Below are positions 18,114 to 25,255 of a DNA stretch of 64,000 bases, piece by piece. Where the stretch lies: contig NZ_CAKC01000095.1 of the NCBI RefSeq assembly GCF_000296855.1, forward strand, positions 1-64,000, written 5' to 3'. A program made the translations under genes and the position numbers. The notes beneath the pieces are model-generated. The model was given only the letters and a program-made list of their open reading frames with translations, was not told the DNA's origin and did no database searches. Positions within the stretch are counted from its first letter, which is position 1. Each line of letters opens with the position of its first letter. This DNA comes from Lactobacillus gigeriorum DSM 23908 = CRBIP 24.85. GTDB lineage: Bacteria > Bacillota > Bacilli > Lactobacillales > Lactobacillaceae.

Positions 18114-18549
18114 AATGCGAAAGTTGATAGAATCTAAGCTAGATGCCAATGTTTTGAGTGGGCAAACTTTGGCGTATTATGGGGATGCAGTTTATGAGGT
18201 TTTTATCCGTAGACATCTAATTAAAGCGGGGATAGTTAAACCGCAAGTTTTGCAAAGAGAAGCTACCCATTATGTCTCTGCTAAAGCTCAAGCAGCACTT
18301 ATCACAAAAATGCAAGATGACAATTATTTAGCTGAAGCTGAATTAACAGCTTTTAAACGTGGACGCAATGCTAAGACTTATACTAAAGCTAAGAATACTA
18401 GTCTAAGAACATATCAATTATCAACTGGATTTGAAGCTATGATAGGATATTTAGCTTTAGATGACCAAGATGATAGAGTAAGTGAAATTTGTAAATGGTG
18501 TATTGAAAAGGTAGAGGATGGTAGCTTAGATGGTTATGACTTCGAATAA
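18106..18549 (+). CDS. mrnC: Mini-ribonuclease III (23S rRNA maturation)
   Basis: 147 residues: an RNase III catalytic domain without the double-stranded-RNA-binding domain. [17 protein letters not shown] is the family's catalytic helix with the essential aspartate. In B. subtilis it trims 23S rRNA ends. The GTG at 18106 lies within the cysS stop region after AAGGTGG; ATG 18115 is an alternative. Conserved order cysS-mrnC-rlmB supports the call. Confidence 0.92.
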   Translation: MNKMRKLIESKLDANVLSGQTLAYYGDAVYEVFIRRHLIKAGIVKPQVLQREATHYVSAKAQAALITKMQDDNYLAEAELTAFKRGRNAKTYTKAKNTSLRTYQLSTGFEAMIGYLALDDQDDRVSEICKWCIEKVEDGSLDGYDFE

Positions 18550-19285
18550 TAGTGAATTTGTTTTTGGTCGTCATGCAGGGATTGATTTTTTAAAAACTCA
18601 GGGTGCCAATCGGATTAATAAAGTATTTTTACAGCAAGGGGTACAACAGGAATTTGCTAATCAGGTAGTTGCCCTTGCTAAAAGCAAAGGCTTAATCATC
18701 CAAAATGTACCTAAAAATAAATTGGATCGTTTAGTTGATGGTGGTAATCATCAGGGATTAGTTCTTGCCGTAGCTAGTTTTGATTATGCTGATTTAGACA
18801 CTCTTCTTGATAAATTTGAACAAGAGAATCATGAACCGTTTATTTTGATGTTGGATTCAATCGAAGATCCACATAATTTAGGTTCAATCTTAAGATCTGC
18901 TGATGCAACTGGAGTTGATTTAGTAATTATTCCTAAGCGTCATGCTACAGGGCTGACATCTGTTGTTGCTAAAACATCAACTGGAGCCATTGATTATATT
19001 CCGGTTGCAAGAGTAAATAATTTGGTGCAAACAACTACCATGCTCAAAAAAAGAGGCTTTTGGATCTTCGGCACTGATATGAAGGGCACTGATTACCGAC
19101 AATGGAATGCTAAAGGCAAGACAGTTTTAGTTATTGGTAATGAGGGAAAAGGAATCGCACCATTATTGAAAAAGCAAATGGATCAAATGTTGACTTTGCC
19201 AATGGTTGGTCATGTTCAATCGTTAAATGCAAGTGTTGCAACAGGTGTTTTGCTCTATCAAATGTTAACCAGTAGAGAAAAATAA
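18530..19285 (+). CDS. rlmB: SpoU-family 23S rRNA 2'-O-methyltransferase RlmB
   Basis: 251 residues. An N-terminal L30e-like RNA-binding substrate domain (about 1-80) begins with EFVFGRHAGIDFL; the SPOUT domain carries LDSIEDPHNLGSILRSADA (motif 1), VIGNEGKGI (motif 2) and PMVGHVQSLNASVATGVLL (motif 3). It overlaps mrnC by 20 nt; ATG 18536 is an equally possible start. It methylates a guanosine in 23S rRNA. Confidence 0.93.
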   Translation: MVMTSNNSEFVFGRHAGIDFLKTQGANRINKVFLQQGVQQEFANQVVALAKSKGLIIQNVPKNKLDRLVDGGNHQGLVLAVASFDYADLDTLLDKFEQENHEPFILMLDSIEDPHNLGSILRSADATGVDLVIIPKRHATGLTSVVAKTSTGAIDYIPVARVNNLVQTTTMLKKRGFWIFGTDMKGTDYRQWNAKGKTVLVIGNEGKGIAPLLKKQMDQMLTLPMVGHVQSLNASVATGVLLYQMLTSREK

Positions 19286-19440
19286 TTTTTTATTTTGCAA
19301 ATATGAAACAAAGTCGATGCAATATATCTGAATTGCTAGATAAATTGTGTGATTATGTTCCATTTACTGGATTAAGATATTTAATTCCACTGAGTAAGCT
19401 CATAAGATAAATACAAGTTTATCTATAACGAGGTGGAAGA

Positions 19441-20007
19441 GTGCAATACTCAAAGGATGAGGAACAATTAATAAAAGAAATAAGTGAGGGTAATGATGAA
19501 TCATTAGCGGAACTTTTTCAAATGTATCAGCCAATTGTCAGAAAAGCTAAGAAAAAATATTGTATTTATGGCTATGATGATAAAGATCTTATGCAAGAAG
19601 CAAGGATTACTTGTTATGAGTCGGCTAAGATTTTTCAAAAAAAGCGCGGAAAGTTCGGACCATATTTTAGAATTCGACTACATAATCGGCTAAAATCATT
19701 AATTCGGTTTCAAATGGCAGAACGTCGTTTGGAGGAACGAATGCATACTTCGTTCGATGAATTAGTCGTTGAAAATCCCGAAGAATTAGATCATTTAGTT
19801 TGCGAATCTGAATTACTTGATATTAGTATGGACGAAATAGGGCGTAAGTTTGTCCCCAAGCTATCAAAAATTGAGTTAATTGCTTTTTTGGTTTTTGTTG
19901 GAAAATTAACTGATGAAGAAGCGATAAAAAATTATCAAATAAATCTAGGTCAGTTGAAAAGTGCGCGTAATCGAGTTTACAAAAAGTTTCTTAAAGCGTT
20001 GCGTTAG
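19441..20007 (+). CDS. Divergent sigma-70-family factor (SigH/ComX-like)
   Basis: 188 residues, GTG start 4 nt after GAGGTGG. Region 2 is visible as YDDKDLMQEARITCYESAKIF followed by a basic stretch (KSLIRFQMAERRLEER); region 4 is weak, ending in a basic LKSARNRVYKKFLKALR helix. It sits exactly where sigH is in B. subtilis (before rpmG-secE-nusG), and lactobacilli carry competence-type sigma factors (ComX/SigX-like) here. The regulon cannot be read from the window, and whether it is active is unknown. The 155-nt gap upstream replaces yacP of B. subtilis. Confidence 0.78.
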   Translation: MQYSKDEEQLIKEISEGNDESLAELFQMYQPIVRKAKKKYCIYGYDDKDLMQEARITCYESAKIFQKKRGKFGPYFRIRLHNRLKSLIRFQMAERRLEERMHTSFDELVVENPEELDHLVCESELLDISMDEIGRKFVPKLSKIELIAFLVFVGKLTDEEAIKNYQINLGQLKSARNRVYKKFLKALR

Positions 20008-20063
20008 CAGGATGAAAAAGTTGTATAATAAAAGCGTAGAATGATTTTAGGAGGTAATTTAAG

Positions 20064-20282
20064 ATGGCAGACGAAGTAATTAAGACTGCAGTGTTAGACC
20101 GTCAAATGAAGGAAGTTTTTGATTGGAGCGACTCAACTAACCCAGTTAGAGATGAACTCTGGGACTACTTCATGGAAAAGAATGGTAAAGATACCTTGAA
20201 GACGGAGGAAGCAATGCTTCCGTTCTTAAAAGACTCTGATGAAAAGATTGAAGCTTTCGTCAACGAAAATCTTAAGAAGTAA
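20064..20282 (+). CDS. Small acidic protein of unknown function
   Basis: 72 residues, acidic, probably soluble and helical (VLDRQMKEVFDWSDSTNPVR; ends in a Lys-rich tail). I recognise no family. It is preceded by a near-perfect AGGAGG at about 7-8 nt and by TATAAT at 20024-20029, and followed by a strong terminator. It is therefore probably well expressed and monocistronic. Confidence 0.7.
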   Translation: MADEVIKTAVLDRQMKEVFDWSDSTNPVRDELWDYFMEKNGKDTLKTEEAMLPFLKDSDEKIEAFVNENLKK

Positions 20283-20330
20283 TTCTAAAAATATTCTACG
20301 CACAGTGATCACGCATTGATTGATCACCAA

Positions 20331-20361
20331 GACAGTCATGATCTTCATGGCTGTCTTTTTT
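20331..20361 (+). terminator. Terminator after the small acidic protein
   Basis: Stem GACAGTCATGA / TCATGGCTGTC with a short loop, then T-run. Confidence 0.9.
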
Positions 20362-20364
20362 AGA

Positions 20365-20393
20365 TTGCCTTTCTAGATAAATCCTGGTAGAAT
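20365..20393 (+). promoter_or_regulatory. Promoter of rpmG-secE
   Basis: TTGCCT (20365-20370), 17 bp, TAGAAT (20388-20393), with a TGG extended -10 just upstream. Directly follows the terminator of the previous gene. Confidence 0.75.
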
Positions 20394-20417
20394 TAACAAC
20401 AGTTTGGAAGTGAAATT

Positions 20418-20567
20418 ATGGCAGTGAAAAAAGCAGCTTTGGCCTGCACGGTTTGTGGGTCACGCAACTACTCAATCACCGCAAATAATAATCGGACGCA
20501 GAGACTTGAACTTAACAAGTTCTGCAAGCATTGCGGTAAGAAAACGTTACATAAGGAAACGAGGTAA
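20418..20567 (+). CDS. rpmG: Ribosomal protein L33
   Basis: 49 residues, short of the usual 60-codon search limit. The sequence has two CxxC pairs (CTVCGSRNY ... [14 protein letters not shown]), the zinc-binding type of L33. It lies immediately upstream of secE as in B. subtilis. Confidence 0.93.
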   Translation: MAVKKAALACTVCGSRNYSITANNNRTQRLELNKFCKHCGKKTLHKETR

Positions 20568-20574
20568 GAATTAA

Positions 20575-20745
20575 ATGATTAAGTTCTTCAAAAGCGTAGC
20601 TAAGGAAATGAAATTAGTTACTTGGCCTACTTTTAAGCAAAATAGACGCGATACTAGCGTGGTTATTGTTAGTTCAATCTTATTTGCTGCTTATTTAGGT
20701 CTTTTAGATTGGGCATTTAGTTCTTTGACACAAATAGTAATGTAA
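20575..20745 (+). CDS. secE: Preprotein translocase subunit SecE
   Basis: 56 residues: an amphipathic start with the conserved VAKEMKLVTWPTFKQ segment and one membrane helix (about 24-45). It clamps SecY in the translocon. It begins 7 nt after rpmG and overlaps no neighbour. Confidence 0.93.
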   Translation: MIKFFKSVAKEMKLVTWPTFKQNRRDTSVVIVSSILFAAYLGLLDWAFSSLTQIVM

Positions 20746-20779
20746 TTAAAATACTTAATAGCCAAAGAATGATTTTCCG

Positions 20780-20788
20780 TGTTATAAT
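20780..20788 (+). promoter_or_regulatory. Extended -10 promoter in the secE-nusG gap
   Basis: TGTTATAAT: consensus TATAAT at 20783-20788 with a TGn extension and no convincing -35. Transcripts would start near 20795, just upstream of a terminator hairpin. Confidence 0.55.
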
Positions 20789-20807
20789 CATTCTTGATGA
20801 AAAGCAA

Positions 20808-20829
20808 AACCTCATAGCGAGGTTTTTTT
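20808..20829 (+). terminator. Terminator or attenuator in the nusG leader
   Basis: Stem AACCTC/GAGGTT with loop ATAGC and seven T, ending about 24 nt before the nusG start. It stops secE transcripts and, if the TATAAT upstream is real, would also act on nusG's own leader. Confidence 0.78.
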
Positions 20830-20853
20830 GTTTGCCAAAAAAGGAGAAAAGTA

Positions 20854-21408
20854 ATGGTAGAAACTGCGCAAAAGAAATGGTATGTGCTTCATACATACTC
20901 AGGATATGAAGATAAGGTAAAGTCTGACTTGCTTTCAAGAGCTCAAAGTATGGGGATGCAAGACTACATTTTCAGAGTAATGGTTCCTGAAGAAAAGAAG
21001 ACTGAAACTGTACGTGGTAAAAAACAAGATATCGATGAAAAGATTTTCCCAGGATACGTTTTAGTTGAAATGGTAATGACTGATGAAAGTTGGTTTATTG
21101 TAAGAAATACTCCAAACGTAACGGGTTTTGTTGGTTCACACGGTGGTGGTTCTAAGCCGTCTCCATTATTAGAGGAAGAAGTTGAACGTCTGTTGAACTT
21201 AGAAGAAAAATCAACTCAAAAGCCAACAATTGACTTTAATATTGGAGATACGGTAACCATTACTGAAGGACCATTTAGTGGAATGGTTGGTAAGATTACT
21301 GACATTCAAGCTGATAAGGCTAAGGTTTATGTTTCAATCGACATGTTTGGTCGTGCAACTACCGCTGAATTGGATTACGATCAAGTAAAAGATTATGATG
21401 GAGAGTAA
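20854..21408 (+). CDS. nusG: Transcription termination/antitermination protein NusG
   Basis: 184 residues: an NGN domain starting KKWYVLHTYSGYEDKVKSDL and containing FPGYVLVEM and VRNTPNVTGFVG, then a C-terminal KOW domain (GDTVTITEGPFSGMVGKI). It binds RNA polymerase and links it to ribosomal and termination factors. A strong AAGGAG precedes ATG. Confidence 0.96.
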   Translation: MVETAQKKWYVLHTYSGYEDKVKSDLLSRAQSMGMQDYIFRVMVPEEKKTETVRGKKQDIDEKIFPGYVLVEMVMTDESWFIVRNTPNVTGFVGSHGGGSKPSPLLEEEVERLLNLEEKSTQKPTIDFNIGDTVTITEGPFSGMVGKITDIQADKAKVYVSIDMFGRATTAELDYDQVKDYDGE

Positions 21409-21415
21409 TTTAGAC

Positions 21416-21444
21416 TTGTAATTGCTCATAAACGATGATAAGAT
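21416..21444 (+). promoter_or_regulatory. Promoter of rplK-rplA
   Basis: TTGTAA (21416-21421), 17 bp, TAAGAT (21439-21444); a GATAAT at 21442-21447 overlaps it. It lies just after the nusG stop. Confidence 0.55.
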
Positions 21445-21465
21445 AATTGACGTATCTTTATTACT

Positions 21466-21508
21466 GTGGGAGGAGAATTAGGTAAATTCTCCATTTTAAC
21501 CGCATCAC
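21466..21508 (+). promoter_or_regulatory. L1-type regulatory RNA in the rplK leader
   Basis: GTGGGAG followed by a perfect 8-bp hairpin GGAGAATT (21472-21479) / AATTCTCC (21485-21492), then ACCGCATCAC. The arrangement resembles the 23S rRNA helix 76-77 site bound by L1 (GGTGGGAGGCTT ... ACCAC), and L1 represses this operon by that mimicry in other bacteria. Inferred. Confidence 0.55.
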
Positions 21509-21529
21509 GGAATCAAGGAGGTTTTGACC

Positions 21530-21955
21530 GTGGCAAAGAAAGTTATTAACGTTGTTAAATTACAAATCCCAGCTGGTGCTGCAACACCTGCACCTCCAGT
21601 TGGTCCTGCATTGGGTCAAGCAGGTATTAACATTGTAGGTTTTACTAAGGACTTCAATGCTAGAACTGCTGATCAAAAGGGCATGATTATCCCTGTTGTT
21701 ATTACTGTATATGAAGATCGTTCATTCGAATTCATTACTAAAACTCCACCAGCACCAGTATTGCTTAAGCAAGCTGCTAAGATCGACAAGGCTTCTGGTG
21801 AACCTAACACCAAGAAAGTTGGTAAGGTAACCAAGGCTCAAGTCAAGGAAATTGCCGAGACTAAGATGCAAGACCTTAACGCTGCTGACATTGAGGCTGC
21901 TATGCGCATGGTTGAAGGTACCGCTAGAAGTATGGGTATCGAAGTCGAAGACTAA
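21530..21955 (+). CDS. rplK: Ribosomal protein L11
   Basis: 141 residues, the standard length. GTG 21530 is 8 nt after AAGGAGG; a TTG two codons earlier is too close to the site. Starts [16 protein letters not shown], with the Pro-rich [16 protein letters not shown]. It is a GTPase-centre protein of the 50S subunit. Confidence 0.97.
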   Translation: MAKKVINVVKLQIPAGAATPAPPVGPALGQAGINIVGFTKDFNARTADQKGMIIPVVITVYEDRSFEFITKTPPAPVLLKQAAKIDKASGEPNTKKVGKVTKAQVKEIAETKMQDLNAADIEAAMRMVEGTARSMGIEVED

Positions 21956-21978
21956 TCCTGTTATTTAGGTAACATATT

Positions 21979-22014
21979 AGGTGGGAGAGCTTAGAGAGAG
22001 CTCGTCTGACCACA
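21979..22014 (+). promoter_or_regulatory. L1-type regulatory RNA before rplA
   Basis: AGGTGGGAGAGC, then an AGAGC/GCTC stem with a purine loop, then TGACCAC, close to the Shine-Dalgarno AAGGAGG. It mimics the L1-binding helix of 23S rRNA even more closely than the rplK leader. Binding is inferred. Confidence 0.6.
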
Positions 22015-22033
22015 TATACAAGGAGGAAATCAC

Positions 22034-22726
22034 ATGCCAAAGCATGGTAAGAAATATTTAGAAGCTGCAAAAAAGGTAGATTCAACTAAGTTGTACAGTG
22101 TAGACGAAGCTATGAAGCTTGTTAAAGAAACTTCATACGCAAACTTTGATGCTTCAGTTGAAGTTTCATACAACTTGAGCGTTGATCCAAAGCAAGCTGA
22201 CCAACAAATTCGTGGTTCACTTGTTTTGCCAAACGGTACTGGTAAGTCACAAAAGGTTATCGTATTTGCTGAAGGCCCACAAGCTGAACAAGCTAAAGCT
22301 GCAGGTGCAGATGAAGTCGGTTCAGATGAATTGGTAGAAAAAGTTCAAAACGGTTACTTGGACTTTGACGTTGTTGTTGCAACTCCAATGATGATGGCTA
22401 AAGTAGGTCGTTTGGGTCGTGTTCTTGGACCTAAAGGTTTAATGCCAAACCCTAAGACTGGTACTGTAACTATGGACGTTGAAAAGGCTGTTAAGAATGT
22501 TAAGGCTGGTCAAGTAGAATACCGTGTTGACCGTCAAGCTTCTATTCACGCTGCTATCGGTAAGGTATCATTTACTGAAGAACAATTGGCTGAAAACTTT
22601 AAGGCTTTGCGCGACGTTATTGTTCGTGCACGTCCTGCTGCTGCTAAGGGTCAATACATTAAGAGTGTAGCTGTTGCTGCAACTTTTGGCCCTGGTATCA
22701 AGCTTAACCCATTAGATTTAGACTAA
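22034..22726 (+). CDS. rplA: Ribosomal protein L1
   Basis: 230 residues, typical length. The signature region [20 protein letters not shown] is intact. It forms the L1 stalk and is the likely autogenous repressor of rplK-rplA through the RNA sites before both genes. A terminator follows its stop. Confidence 0.97.
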   Translation: MPKHGKKYLEAAKKVDSTKLYSVDEAMKLVKETSYANFDASVEVSYNLSVDPKQADQQIRGSLVLPNGTGKSQKVIVFAEGPQAEQAKAAGADEVGSDELVEKVQNGYLDFDVVVATPMMMAKVGRLGRVLGPKGLMPNPKTGTVTMDVEKAVKNVKAGQVEYRVDRQASIHAAIGKVSFTEEQLAENFKALRDVIVRARPAAAKGQYIKSVAVAATFGPGIKLNPLDLD

Positions 22727-22733
22727 TAAATTA

Positions 22734-22762
22734 ATATCGACCTTTTGGTCGATATTTTTATT
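22734..22762 (+). terminator. Terminator after rplA
   Basis: Perfect 9-bp stem ATATCGACC / GGTCGATAT with a TTTT loop and a T-rich tail. Confidence 0.9.
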
Positions 22763-22768
22763 TTCTTC

Positions 22769-22797
22769 TTGCATCTAGTGAAAAGAGTTGCTATACT
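22769..22797 (+). promoter_or_regulatory. Promoter of rplJ-rplL
   Basis: TTGCAT (22769-22774), 17 bp, TATACT (22792-22797) with a TGC extension. Confidence 0.75.
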
Positions 22798-22810
22798 AAT
22801 TAAAGTAAAT

Positions 22811-22910
22811 TCTACCTAAGACTCGGGTGGCGTGATGCCTCAAAATCCCGCCGAGGCCAGAAGATAATGAAGATTTCAATGCTCCATGTCTTTCGGCATG
22901 GAGTTTTAAT
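22811..22910 (+). promoter_or_regulatory. L10 leader (autoregulatory RNA of rplJ-rplL)
   Basis: The core ACCTAAGACTCGGGTGGCG followed by AATCCCGCCGAGGCC matches the Firmicute L10-leader, which binds the L10(L12)4 complex. It ends in a terminator-like hairpin (CTCCATG/CATGGAG plus T-run, 22884-22909), so excess L10 probably causes attenuation upstream of rplJ. Confidence 0.85.
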
Positions 22911-22955
22911 TAGGCCTTATAGAATTTATCAATGTAATCGTGGAGGTGAAATCGA

Positions 22956-23465
22956 GTGAGTAAAGCTGCTATTGCTGAAAAGGAAAAGTTCGTTAACGCT
23001 TTTGCTGAAGAACTTAAAAGTGCTAAGGCTATCTTGATCATTAACTACTTAGGTTTGACTGTTGAAGAAGTAACCAACATGCGTAAGGACCTTCGTGATA
23101 ATGATGTTAAGATGAAGGTTGTTAAGAACACTTACTTAAGACGTGCTGCTGCTAAGGCTGGTATTGAAGGCCTTGAAGATACTTTTGTAGGTCCTACTGC
23201 TGTTGTTTACACTGACAACGCTGACGACATTACTGAACCTGCACGTATCGTTTCTAAGTACGAAGATGATTTTGAAGCTATCGAAATCAAGGGTGGTGTA
23301 CTTGAAGGCAAGTTAACTTCTAAAGAACAAATTAAGGAACTTGCTGCTATTCCTGGTCGCGAAGGATTACTTTCAATGCTTGTTTCTGTATTGCAAGCTC
23401 CTGTACGTGACTTCGCTTATGCTGTTAAGGCTGTTGCTGAAAAAGAAGAAGGCTCAGCTGAATAG
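22956..23465 (+). CDS. rplJ: Ribosomal protein L10
   Basis: 169 residues, GTG start behind GGAGGTGA. It contains the L10 rRNA-binding region (IINYLGLTVEEVTNMRKDLR, VVKNTYLRRA) and an acidic C-terminal helix that anchors L7/L12 dimers. Regulated by the L10 leader just upstream. Confidence 0.97.
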   Translation: MSKAAIAEKEKFVNAFAEELKSAKAILIINYLGLTVEEVTNMRKDLRDNDVKMKVVKNTYLRRAAAKAGIEGLEDTFVGPTAVVYTDNADDITEPARIVSKYEDDFEAIEIKGGVLEGKLTSKEQIKELAAIPGREGLLSMLVSVLQAPVRDFAYAVKAVAEKEEGSAE

Positions 23466-23514
23466 TTTTTATTGTTATTGATATCTAAATTCTAAATTTT
23501 CGGAGGATACTTAA

Positions 23515-23877
23515 ATGGCTTTAGATACTGCTAAGATTATTGAAGACTTGAAGGGCGCTACAATTCTTGAATTGAACGACCTTGTAAAGGCTATTGAAGA
23601 AGAATTTGATGTTACTGCTGCTGCTCCAGTTGCTGCTGCAGGTGCTGGTGCTGCTGCTGAAGCTAAGACTTCATTTGATGTAGAATTGACTGAAGCAGGT
23701 CAAGAAAAGGTTAAGGTTATTAAGGTTGTTCGTGACATTACTGGACTTGGCCTTAAGGACTCAAAGGACCTTGTTGATGGTGCTCCTAAGAACGTTAAGG
23801 AAGGCGTTTCAGAAGACGAAGCTAACGACATCAAGGCTAAGCTTGAAGAAGTTGGTGCTACTGTAACTGTTAAATAG
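23515..23877 (+). CDS. rplL: Ribosomal protein L7/L12
   Basis: 120 residues: an N-terminal dimerisation helix, an Ala-rich hinge ([17 protein letters not shown]) and the C-terminal domain that recruits GTPase factors ([15 protein letters not shown]). Follows rplJ and is closed by a terminator. Confidence 0.97.
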   Translation: MALDTAKIIEDLKGATILELNDLVKAIEEEFDVTAAAPVAAAGAGAAAEAKTSFDVELTEAGQEKVKVIKVVRDITGLGLKDSKDLVDGAPKNVKEGVSEDEANDIKAKLEEVGATVTVK

Positions 23878-23892
23878 TTATAGCTAACGCCT

Positions 23893-23924
23893 AAAAGCAG
23901 ACTGGATTACCAGCCTGCTTTTTT
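23893..23924 (+). terminator. Terminator after rplL
   Basis: AAAAGCAG-CTGG pairs with CCAG-CTGCTTTT with a single A:C mismatch and an ATTA loop. Confidence 0.9.
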
Positions 23925-23952
23925 GTTTTAATTGCAAAAAATTGAGGAAACT

Positions 23953-24579
23953 ATGTCTGAAAAGAAGAATCAAATGTATTTTGCAGTTGCCCCAGATGCA
24001 AAACATGATATTCATGAAATTAATTATCAAATTTCAAATACTAATTTGCATTTTTTAACTGATGCTGGTGTATTTTCGAAAATGCGAGTAGATTATGGTT
24101 CAACAGTTTTGATCAAGGCTATGCAAACAGTGCCTTTCCCAAGTCAAAATATATTAGATGTGGGTACTGGTTATGGTCCAATTGGTTTATTCGCCGCTAA
24201 ATTTTGGCCTGATCAAACAGTTGATATGATTGACGTTAATACACGTGGATTAGAATTGGCAAAACAAAATGCAGAAAAAAATGCAATTTCTAATGTAAAT
24301 ATCTATAGTTCTGATTGTTATGATCAAGTCGTTGGTAAATTTGGCTTGATTTTAACTAATCCCCCTATTAGAGCCGGGAAGAAAGTCGTTTCTAAGATTA
24401 TTGCTGAAGCTAAGAACCATCTTGTTGAAGATGGAAAATTATTAGTTGTTATCCAAAAGAAGCAGGGAGAGCCAAGTGCTCGAAAATTGATGGAAAGTGT
24501 TTATGGCAATTGTACAATTTTAACTAGAGACAAGGGCTATTATATTTTGCAAGCAAGCAATAATAACGGGGAAAGATAA
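23953..24579 (+). CDS. RsmC-like class I SAM-dependent methyltransferase (YbxB-like)
   Basis: 208 residues. The SAM-binding motif is ILDVGTGYGPIGLFAAK; the catalytic-type motif is LTNPPIRAGKK, as in RsmC-family 16S rRNA guanine methyltransferases. B. subtilis ybxB occupies the same position after rplL. ATG 23953 lies 6 nt after GAGG; an in-frame TTG at 23932 is unlikely. The substrate is inferred. Confidence 0.82.
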   Translation: MSEKKNQMYFAVAPDAKHDIHEINYQISNTNLHFLTDAGVFSKMRVDYGSTVLIKAMQTVPFPSQNILDVGTGYGPIGLFAAKFWPDQTVDMIDVNTRGLELAKQNAEKNAISNVNIYSSDCYDQVVGKFGLILTNPPIRAGKKVVSKIIAEAKNHLVEDGKLLVVIQKKQGEPSARKLMESVYGNCTILTRDKGYYILQASNNNGER

Positions 24580-25092
24580 TTGTTTTCAAGTGAAGCAAAA
24601 AAAATGTACATGCAAGCTACTTTTCAAGAGGCGGCTAAAGCTGAGGCTCAGAACGAAGTACCTATTGGAGCTATAGTAGTTGATCCAAATGGAGAAATAA
24701 TCGGTAGAGGATATAATCGCCGTGAACTGGATCAAGACGCTACACAACATGCAGAAATGATTGCTATTAGACAAGCCTGTGACAAACTGGGTACTTGGCG
24801 CTTGATTGATTGTAGTTTATTTATAACTTTAGAGCCATGTCCTATGTGTGCAGGTGCAATCATTAATTCACGAATAAAAACGGTTTATTTTGGAGCGCTT
24901 GATCCTAAAGCTGGTGCGGCTGGTAGTGTAATTGATTTATTTACTGTGAAAAAATTTAATCATCATCCACAAGTTATCAGAGGGCTTTACGGCAAAGAAG
25001 CTGGAGAGTTATTAACAAATTTTTTTAGAAAGATACGCGCTGAGCAAAAAAAGATTAAATTGATGGCCAAAGATGGTGGCAAAAAAGGCTAA
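24580..25092 (+). CDS. tadA: tRNA-specific adenosine deaminase
   Basis: 170-residue zinc deaminase with HAE (TQHAEMIAIRQA) and PCxxC (LEPCPMCAGAI). It makes inosine at the wobble position of tRNA-Arg(ACG). The TTG start directly follows the methyltransferase stop, with GGGGAAAG upstream; ATG 24607 would remove the first helix. Confidence 0.93.
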   Translation: MFSSEAKKMYMQATFQEAAKAEAQNEVPIGAIVVDPNGEIIGRGYNRRELDQDATQHAEMIAIRQACDKLGTWRLIDCSLFITLEPCPMCAGAIINSRIKTVYFGALDPKAGAAGSVIDLFTVKKFNHHPQVIRGLYGKEAGELLTNFFRKIRAEQKKIKLMAKDGGKKG

Positions 25093-25109
25093 AATACGTT
25101 ATCATAGTT

Positions 25110-25190
25110 GTTGGGCAATGTTTGACCTCTGAATTGTGTCAGAACCGGAAGGTAGCAGCACTAAGGTTGTTCAGGCATGTGCCTTTTTTG
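25110..25190 (+). ncRNA. ffs: Small SRP RNA (4.5S type)
   Basis: Contains the SRP helix-8 core TCAGAACCGGAAGGTAGCAG with the conserved AGCAGCA loop region (about 25139-25160), and flanks that pair (GGGCA ... TGTGCC). It is the RNA partner of Ffh. A TATCAT -10 at 25100-25105 precedes it. The ends are estimates. The tadA-ffs-dnaX order matches other lactobacilli. Confidence 0.9.
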
Positions 25191-25200
25191 AGAGAATTAC

Positions 25201-25238
25201 AAAACTCTTAACTCTTTTAAAGAGTTAGGAGTTTTTTT
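25201..25238 (+). terminator. Terminator after ffs
   Basis: AAAACTCTTAACTC pairs with GAGTTAGGAGTTTT (one T:G wobble), then T-run. Confidence 0.88.
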
Positions 25239-25255
25239 ACTAGGGAAGGGACTTT

